A stretch of DNA of 52,025 bases, from positions 1-52,025 of the forward strand of contig CAXHKQ010000016.1 of assembly GCA_964017145.1 (NCBI GenBank), given 5' to 3'. The position numbers and the translations under genes were made by a program. This document shows positions 44,532 to 52,025 of the stretch, in pieces. A model generated the notes under the pieces. It ran no database searches. It was not told the origin of the DNA and saw nothing but the letters and a program-made list of their open reading frames with translations. The stretch is from Agrocybe praecox. Lineage: Eukaryota > Basidiomycota > Agaricomycetes > Agaricales > Agrocybaceae. Position 1 is the stretch's first letter, and every line of letters begins with the position of its first letter.

Positions 44532-44870
44532 CTGGCGCGCAAGAGACGCGCCTCGAAAAGACCGGCGCTTCGCCTGCTCAAGACGACGGCGGCTAGTGTT
44601 AAAGTGCGTAACGCACGATGTCACCTTGCCGGCGATGCCCGGATTTTTTGTTGGGTATGTCGGAAGCCGGTAGGCGGTTCGCCAGACGCGCCCACTTTGC
44701 TGATGCAGTGCGTGAACGATCGACGAGTGTGCTATGTGTGTTGCATTCACAATCATCCGTCGATGCAGAAGTTGATGACACATTCAACAATGTGCGTGGC
44801 CCGCCTTCGGCGCTTTGGCGTGCGTGCTCGAAAACGCTCGAAGGGGACAGCGTGTCGATACAGAGATTAG
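44532..44870 (+). CDS. Possible terminal exon with Cys-rich zinc-finger-like segment
   Basis: The frame opens directly after TTACCTTTTCAG, a good splice acceptor, and runs 112 codons to TAG at 44868-44870. A basic start (LARKRRASKRPALRLLK) is followed by FCWVCRKPVGG, then LLMQC, then VCYVCCIHNHPSMQKLMTH and STMC, giving a CxxC-x13-H-x3-C arrangement near a C2HC finger, then a basic tail (RFGVRARKRSKG). Codon use is G/C-ending and looks coding. This would suit an alternative C-terminal exon of a zinc-finger factor, but no homologue was recognised and no upstream exon can be assigned. Confidence 0.35.
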   Translation: MARKRRASKRPALRLLKTTAASVKVRNARCHLAGDARIFCWVCRKPVGGSPDAPTLLMQCVNDRRVCYVCCIHNHPSMQKLMTHSTMCVARLRRFGVRARKRSKGTACRYRD

Positions 44871-45554
44871 GAACATGTTGGGTCGTTGCGCGATAAGTGC
44901 GAACATGTGCGCACGTTTCTTCTAGACGTCACAAACAGCCACCGGTAGACAGACTTGATTGTTCTGTATATTATTTCTGTACATGGATTTAATTCTGTCA
45001 TCAAATATCAAAATACTATTTATATTGAATAGTGCTTATTTTGTATATATTATACTAAAAATATTTCGAACCATACCAGTACCGTTAGTTTAATACTGGG
45101 ATATGGTTAACGAGTCGTTGTTGGGTTTTAAAGGTTCAGGTGGCCATGTTATACATCATTAGAACCCTGAACGTGGAAAATTACAAATATCGACAAGGCA
45201 ATCAAAATTATTGATTTCCAAAGTGGAAGGTCAACAAAGTTGTTTTTTTTATGGGATCAGCAGTAAAATGTTAACAAAATGCTCTTAAAACCGGCGAATC
45301 AGATTATACCGTTGTAACTCGTAACCAACAATGAAATATTAACTTGAACCAAATTTTGTTGAAAAACCGCAACAAAAAATTTGAAATCACGAAAACATTA
45401 TTTTTAGAAACATTATCAATTCGCATTTTTCGAGCAGAAGTGGTCAATATAACAATTCCTTCGCTCAGGTTTCATGAGTACAAATCTTCAAAGAATGATT
45501 ATAGAGTACATGTGTAGCAAATGATTGGCACAAATTTGAATACGAATAGAAGGA
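44871..45554. other. Intergenic, no gene recognised
   Basis: A/T-rich with no supported frame or terminal repeats. Confidence 0.5.
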
Positions 45555-45725
45555 AACACCGATCACTCTGCCCGTGTAAATGTTGGCTCGACAGTTATCA
45601 CTCTTTCAGTGGAGTTAGGCGCGCTGCTCTCGTCCTAGTTAAAAGCTTTCTGTTTGAGTGAAACTTGTCGTGTTGATCTACTGGTGCCTCTCATAAGTAA
45701 ATAATCTGTAAAAGCTTCGTATTTC
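45555..45725 (+). repeat. tRNA-derived SINE-like element, copy C (3' part)
   Basis: Matches the 3' half of copy A on the opposite strand: AACACCGATCACTCTGCCCG, GACAGTTATCACT, CTAGTTAA, TTGTCGTGTTGATCTACTGG, then AGTAAATAATCTGTAAAA and TATTTC. The tRNA-like head is not recognisable upstream. Confidence 0.7.
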
Positions 45726-46550
45726 AAATACAGCCACCTAACACTTCTTCATGGGGTACTATGGATGTAGATGATGAATATTTAAAAAAAAAATTGTTTA
45801 GTAATGGCATTTTGTATTCTGTTATTGATGAATCACTCAGTAGTTCTTCGGAATTTTGAACGAGTCTGCCGGCAGCAGACACGACTTTCACTCTTCGTTG
45901 TCGTCGTTTTATGAACAAATATTGTGCAAAAACTAGTACGCACATGTACCACAAAAACGGCCCATACCATACCCAACATAAATATACACCACCACCACCA
46001 CCACATCCATGATGTCGTTGAACCAATAACACAATCAAATGCGATATCGAGACGCGAAGACGCTAAACGGCGAAGCAGACGCAGACGACGCGTGCTCGCG
46101 TTCAGCCGCATCGCAAAAACCGGATGCGCATTGTGTTCGCGTATGCTATGGAATCGCGTGCCACTGCTGCAACCGTTTTGCGTTCCGTTTCTGTACGTGC
46201 ATATGCACGTAATTGCAAGACTCGCGCGACGCGTGTTCGATTTCCGGTGTTTTCTTGACGACGACGTCGGCGCGTGCTGAACACCGCCAGCCTAGCGTCG
46301 AGGATCCGATTCCGAGCAGCCGGCCGGTTCTTCGAGCGAATACGCCTACGGTTCGAGCCGTGTTGGTTGTCACATGCCAGTGCTGCTGCTGCTGAATGCC
46401 CGAAGCGGCCGTTGAAGTGGTGTCGTTGGCGGCAGAGAGTGGTTTGTTCTTATATTTTATTATTATTTGCGCATTATTGTGCGGTGCGCGTGTATGCGCT
46501 TTTCGAGACTCGGATTCATTATATTATTTGCATTGTGCTGGTGCGTTGGT

Positions 46551-47356
46551 GTGGTCGCGTCAACATAGCACAATGCACAATGGTCGTGAGTGAATTGCGT
46601 GGTCTCATTGTCCGAACGCAGAGCGTCCACATTTCCACATCTGCTGCCAACAATAACCGTTTAATGTCAGTCGACGACGCACATAATCATCAACATCAAC
46701 ATAGCGATGTGATTTGATTCGCGTCAACGGTGAAATCAACTTGACCTATCTCCGATAACCAGTGCATTATTCAACTAGCAACGTTGGAATTTTGTTAGCC
46801 TGAGAGAGGAAACGGATTCAGTTTGACTATTTTTCAATATATCGCGAATTGTCGATGTGCAGATTTCACCTTTTTCAAGAGTTTTCAGTCTCGCTAGTCT
46901 ATTGAAAACTCTTCCAACATCAATCTACTGACATGATTATTATCTCTATATCTGTGTGGTCGCGTTAACACAACACAATGGCATTTGTCGAAGGCTCGAC
47001 AGTCGGCAACTCTCATGATCATCAACATACCAATATGATTTGATTCACCGCATCGCCGGAATTAACTCGAATTACACTTTGAGCAGGCTTGAGAATCTAA
47101 AAGGAAACACCTTACACTTTACACCTAACATTTCTGGTAATCTCCAGGATCCTTAGAACATTGCAAATATTTAAACACACTGAATATGTTTATGTTATCT
47201 ATGGTTGGGATTCGGCAATAGATACTTTCTCTCGATTGCTAGCATAAATAGCCGTTAAATCCGAACACCTGCTCAAATCTGCTCCACGCATAACAATCAC
47301 CAACATACGATCGATATGATTCGATTTGCGTCATAGCAGAAATTAACTCAAATTAT
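46551..47356. repeat. Three-copy diverged tandem repeat, about 280-400 bp units
   Basis: GTGGTCGCGT followed by an AACACAATG-like stretch occurs at 46551 and 46956. A second block with ATCATCAACAT, a TATGATTTGATTC-like core and AATTAACT-like sequence occurs at about 46686-46741, 47018-47074 and 47290-47345. Spacing differs between copies, so units have gained or lost sequence. No terminal inverted repeats or coding frame were seen. Confidence 0.65.
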
Positions 47357-49559
47357 GCCAGTCAACCAGCAAGAGAGTCGACCGACAAAAAAACAAACAC
47401 CAAACGTATGGCTTCGATCATTACCTCGTTATGCGGCTCTGATCTAATCCCTCCAACCCTCTGCGCGCCTCAATGCCACCAACCCTCGCAAGCCCACGCA
47501 ATCCAACGACGAGAAAAAACGACGAACTCGACGAGGGTGCGCACCGCAAAACAATCTGCACACGTTCGGCAATTGGTTGTGTGTGTGCGCGCATGCATAT
47601 TTGTACAAGTACTTTACAACTACTACTAGTCTAGTACTAGTACATGACATGTCGCATCATCATCATCATCGTCGTCGTCGTTAATAGTTCAGTGAACATG
47701 CAGCAGCCGGAAAATCGTGCCTAATCCTTTCCACACGCAACACACATAACACACAATCGCACGGACTCGAACCCGAATCACACGCAGAATTTTCGCTGGC
47801 GCTGAGCGCTCGGTGAAATGTCACACGAATAGCTTCGGGCCTTTAGGCAGTGGCAGAGTGTTTTCAGCAGTAGCGTAGACAGGATTTCCAATACATGATC
47901 TTTTATCTTTTTTTTACTTCACAATACTGCATATTACATTACTTTCCAATGTCAAAATTGCAAACATTGTTTATTTATAATGCAGAGTTTTCGCTACATA
48001 AAAATATGAATTATGTTGATTGAACTAACATTCTTTCCCGTGCAACTATTTTAAATAGTACAATAGAATCATACGAATGAAGTGATTAAAATATTATTAT
48101 GCATGTAATGACGACAATTTACACTTCACCTTTTTTTATTCTGAACGCAATTCATTTCTGAGCAGTAGACTCGTGTATTTTCGTGTTCTTAAACCATTTC
48201 CGATTAATCGTCCAGCAACTTTGGAATGAGAATCAAAACATGAATCAAAAGCAATATTTTAGATTGGTCTTTCTACAATACATACCAATTTTATTTGGTT
48301 CGATTTGATTATTATTAACCTGGTCGTTATCGTATGTTGACGCTACGCAGACTGAGCAAATTTCAAAATGATTTTGGATTTTCGAAAGTCTAGCAAAACC
48401 GATGTCCGTTAGAACATCAGCAACTCATCGAAACTTCAACTGATTTCTCTGAAATTTTGTTCTCCGATTTTATAAAGAGTAAGAACATACCATAACCGAA
48501 AATTCAAAATCATTTCTGGAAAATAGAAAAATCCAGACCTGATAAAAAACATTCTAAAACTAAAACGTGTGTTAGAGCCGAAACAAACGTCTGGTAGAAG
48601 TTCCAATGATTTGGCCCAGCGGTTATTTGTGCCACCGAAATGGGAAGAGATTACTTCCGATGATTCAATGCTCTGGCTACTCTCGTAGTTCGGCAACATT
48701 ATTTTCAAATTTAAGTATAATTTCAATGGTTATTTTGTATATCTTTGATCTATTAGATTTCGGATCATCGCATATCGACAAAATCATCATTTTCATTTTA
48801 AAAATTAGTTCAAGTTCTGAAAAGTATACTGTTCTATCTAAATTAAGTGTATAAAGTGAATTTCTAGGGCTCGTATTACTTCCACAAATACCCCTTACAT
48901 ACGCTACGCCATTGGCATTCTCGTGTGTGCGTTTGCCTGTCAAAAAGCGACCGCAGCGTCGGTGGCGCAATTTTAACCCGATTGTCGAAATGAACGCACA
49001 CACACACACACGTCACCAGTCACCGCGCACGTCTCTTTAAAGTGCGATGCGAGCGCGCGTGTGCGCGGGATTATTCGCGGCATTGTGCCTGCGACATGTT
49101 GGCGGCCGCTGTGGCGGCGGCGGCGGTGGCGGCACGCGCACACAATCGCATAAATCCCGGCGCGTTTTATATGTATGGGTTCGTGTTGTGCGTGTTCGAA
49201 CAGTGCGCCGTTCGAACAGAAGCCGGCCGCCAAGTTCGCGACGGGTGTGACACAGACACACGCACACGCCGACCTGACATGCCGATGACGACTGAGCAGT
49301 GGATGACGACTGTGCGCCTGCTGGTCGCCACTGCTGAGCTTGACATGCGTACAATACGCTGGCGCTGGTTTCGAACGCGTGTCGGCGTTTTGAATATAAT
49401 TGTCCACGTTCGGTGGCGGGTGGCGGTGCGGCGTCAAACGTCGGGCGTGTGATGATGAGTGTTTGTGGCAGAGAGCGAAAGAGGTGAACGCAACGACGAT
49501 TATTATTATTATTATTTTGTCCCAATTCGCGTTGTTCGTGTTTGGCCAGACTACCAGAA
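47357..49559. other. Noncoding, no gene recognised
   Basis: Includes a GC-rich stretch at about 49030-49450 with alanine-codon and CG-rich words, plus short ATC/GTC repeats (47655-47682) and ATT repeats (49498-49516). Long frames in the GC-rich part exist on both strands and have no domain; it could be a promoter or unannotated exon. Confidence 0.4.
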
Positions 49560-49561
49560 GT

Positions 49562-50345
49562 AGAGTAGATGCCCCTACAATCGGACACTTTTCGTAGAAC
49601 AGCCGTTGTGGTGGTATTTTCCAACCGATTTCCAAAAACTAAAAACATTTTAGTTATCCAATTTCCCTCCCAACCTTTTGTTAATACAACGTTTTTTCGT
49701 ATGAATTAACGGCAATCGGCTAGGATAGAAAAACCGAAGGCATGTTTTCGCGTCATTTCAAAATGTGTGCCCCTTCAATCGGACACTTTTTCCCTTGTAC
49801 AAAAAGTATGTGATAAATGTTTCAGAAAAATATGTAAGAAATATATTATCTAATTATATATGTTTTTTACATAAAACGATCACGAAATTACAAAATAGTG
49901 TTTTTTCGCTAATTTCAGTCGTTTGGCAATTTGGCAATGAGACAAATGTTTCTTGATGTACATCACCTTTTTCTTCGAAATTACAAAGTGTCCGATTGCA
50001 GGGGCATGTGTGTTGTTCCACTAAAACAGAAGTATCTCGATGAAAAATAACATTTAAAAAAAATGAAAACATTTTCGTGTTGGGCATTACATTACCGAAC
50101 AGATAAAGCTTAACATTATTTTTTATCATTTTTTTAAAGCCGTATTTTGTTGAGTACAAAAACCACTTTTACAAAAACAGCTATAACTAATGAAATTTAG
50201 AAGTTTAAAAACCGTGCTTTTGAAAATTAGCGTGAATCAACAATATTAACCCATGTTCCAAAGGGCGTCAAAATCGGACTATTCCTTCTATCATTTTTGT
50301 CGATTTTTCAATTCAGCGAGTGTCCGATTGTAGGGGCATCTACTC
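49562..50345. mobile_element. TA-flanked MITE with nested second repeat pair
   Basis: The left end GAGTAGATGCCCCTACAATC is matched by its reverse complement at the right end, and the similarity continues into GGACACT for 27 bases. Both ends are bordered by TA, as for Tc1/mariner-type insertions. Inside, a second inverted pair (about 49772-49792 and 49985-50008) repeats the GCCCCTxCAATCGGACACTTT motif, so one copy may have inserted in another or the ends were duplicated. No transposase frame is present. Confidence 0.82.
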
Positions 50346-50512
50346 TAATCATTAACGGTATGCTCATCTCATGGCATGTTCATAACACTAGGATAAAGTG
50401 TGCCGTTTTGCGGACTTATCTTCAGAGAGACAGGCAGTGTCGGACAAGTGTGAAATTATCATTATCATTATAACACAAAATATATTCTAATTTTGTTATC
50501 CTAAGTCATATT

Positions 50513-50722
50513 TTTCAGGCTTGAAAATTCATGTTCAATATCAAATGAGGCTTGGCGCTTCACCTAATAGTTGGGCTGGATAATTCGTATCGTTTGATAG
50601 GTAGGACTCATCTTTCTGATACGATTTTTCAGGCTTGAAAATTCAAATTCTACAGATAGACATATCATATGAGGCTTGGCTCTTCACATAACAGTTGGGC
50701 TAGAAAATGTGAATCGTTTGAT
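50513..50722 (+). repeat. Two tandem units of a dispersed repeat
   Basis: The units (about 50513-50602 and 50627-50722) share TTTTTCAGGCTTGAAAATTC, ATGAGGCTTGGC, CTTCAC and GTTGGGCTGGATAATTCG/GTTGGGCTAGAAAATGTG followed by ATCGTTTGATA. Related fragments occur at 23245-23274 and, inverted, at 27806-27842. Confidence 0.7.
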
Positions 50723-52025
50723 AAAATGATTTGTGAATAATCAACATTCTTCCATGGAAGCACGATATACTCAAATTCACATCAATAGGTCTTTTGGTTC
50801 TCTCGATACATAATTTTGATTGAAGCCACTTTTGTTATTGCGAAGAAATTGGTACCGGCGTATTTCGAGTTCTCGTAAAAGCACTGTTTTCAAATGGGAT
50901 TAATTGCGAGTAGCGCCAAAGAGGGTTAACGCTGACGAACAAGTTTTCAGCTTCAAATGGCGGTTGAGTTGTAATAATGTGTCCCAGGTTCGTGAACAAT
51001 GGACAAAAACGAAAACAAAAATATGTTTTTTCTACTCGATGTATTCATGACGATTGTGCGATACACGTGACTTTATAAGAAATACTAGCCCAAGATCTCG
51101 AAACTAGAAACTTCTAGCTTGAAGTGGTTTTTGGTCCGAATATACAGCTCTTCGAAAAACCGCAAACAATTCGGGTTAAACAAATCCTTTAATTTTTTCC
51201 TCAGGAATTTAGATAATATCTATATAAACACACAATTCCGGACTATTATGTTGAGCGTATTTTAAAAATCTCTGTTTGTCTCTAAGCATTTAGAAACATG
51301 TTTCCGAATTGGACCCTACCTATTGAATATTGAACACACCCAGCCAGATTACAAATCAAACACCGTTTGCGAATTTGCCTCACATTAGTCGACGTTGCTA
51401 GAGCTAGATGTGATTATCCGCGAACAAACATATTTGTGACAAATGTCCGCAAATATATAAACTACGTCTCGGAGGGTGCGAACAAGCCACTGCCACCCAC
51501 TCGATCGCACACTTCACTTGCGGTTATGACAACCTATGGTTAAACACACGCGCTCACAAATTGGCTTGGCTCCGGCGATTAGAAGCGCGTGAACACACAC
51601 CCACCAAACACCGACGACGACTTCGGTTGGGCTGGGATGTGTCATCCCTCTACCGCAAATAATATGTCATTAAACGGTCTGCGTGAGTCGCTCGAGGTCT
51701 CAGAGGGCCAGCAGCGGAGATGCGGCGACACATTGTTATTCGTCGGCGGTTCGTTGTGTGTGTGTATGTATGTGTGTATGTCGTTGTGTCCTGTGTGTGC
51801 TGTGTGTAGTTACCAAAAACACCTAAACAAATACGGAGCACACCGCGTCCGACACCGTGTCGGTGTCGAGGGCGCAAAAGCGATTTATTGCATACACATC
51901 ACACTGCACACTAGCTAAACATCATACTCATACTAACCAAACGTTCGAGTGCGCGAGGGTGATTTATGCGGAAAGAGAGAGGGGGTGCGCTTTGCGTATT
52001 TATTTAGCAGATGCCATGCCTAATA
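50723..52025. other. Noncoding, no gene recognised
   Basis: A/T-rich until about 51480, then mixed sequence with TG-rich words (51752-51805). No supported exon. Confidence 0.5.

Noticed and set aside
47758..47790. GGTTCGAGTCC on the minus strand, as in a tRNA T-loop
   Set aside because: The flanking bases do not form a T-stem or acceptor stem, and no D-arm is found at the right distance.
49042..49648. Long frames on both strands in GC-rich DNA
   Set aside because: No domain, and low-complexity Ala/Arg/Pro content; frames on both strands are expected in GC-rich sequence with few stops.

Overview
This window is eukaryotic nuclear DNA from an insect, most likely a dipteran and plausibly a mosquito. 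That rests on gene content (an earmuff/Fezf-type C2H2 factor, LSM10, CTR9 and a thiolase), G/C-rich third codon positions in real exons against A/T-rich intergenic DNA, spliceosomal introns with GT..AG ends, many CA/TG microsatellites, and a dense mixture of Tc1-like, hAT, piggyBac-like, foldback, SINE-like and Ty3/gypsy elements. The species call is an inference.

Layout. 0.9-1.95 kb: a lola-like C2H2/C2HC zinc-finger terminal exon whose reading frame is broken by small indels. 2.47-4.82 kb: a hAT-like element with a decayed Tc1-like transposon inserted in it. 7.74-16.17 kb: a Ty3/gypsy-type LTR retrotransposon on the minus strand with long, repeat-filled LTRs, an intact RT-RNaseH-integrase frame, and most of gag plus the protease active site missing. 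16.86-17.33 kb: the last exon of an acetyl-CoA acetyltransferase. 18.7-19.5 kb: a large inverted repeat. 19.67-23.20 kb: LSM10 (minus) and CTR9 (plus), divergently arranged about 420 bp apart. CTR9 carries three single-base frame breaks and is cut short at a 200-base run of N. 24-36 kb: a gene-poor stretch with a hAT MITE (perfect 8-bp duplication), a tRNA-derived SINE-like repeat, two hairpin elements, a TTAA-flanked piggyBac-like MITE, microsatellites and a degenerate tandem array. 36.3-38.6 kb: the main exon of the earmuff/Fezf homologue on the minus strand. 39-52 kb: mostly noncoding DNA with microsatellites, a long-TIR element (40.2-41.2 kb), a few possible but unproven exons (41.5, 43.2, 44.5 kb), a three-copy diverged tandem repeat (46.5-47.4 kb) and a TA-flanked MITE (49.56-50.35 kb).

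Functionally the recognisable genes are unrelated housekeeping or developmental genes: histone pre-mRNA processing (LSM10), transcription elongation and histone modification (CTR9), acetyl-CoA/mevalonate metabolism (thiolase) and neural progenitor identity (earmuff). They do not form a pathway. No CRISPR, operon, rRNA or intact tRNA was seen. The most unusual content is the set of repeat structures: four separate long inverted repeats able to form hairpin RNA, several non-autonomous transposon families with clear ends and target duplications, and a composite SINE-like family with at least three copies in 21 kb.
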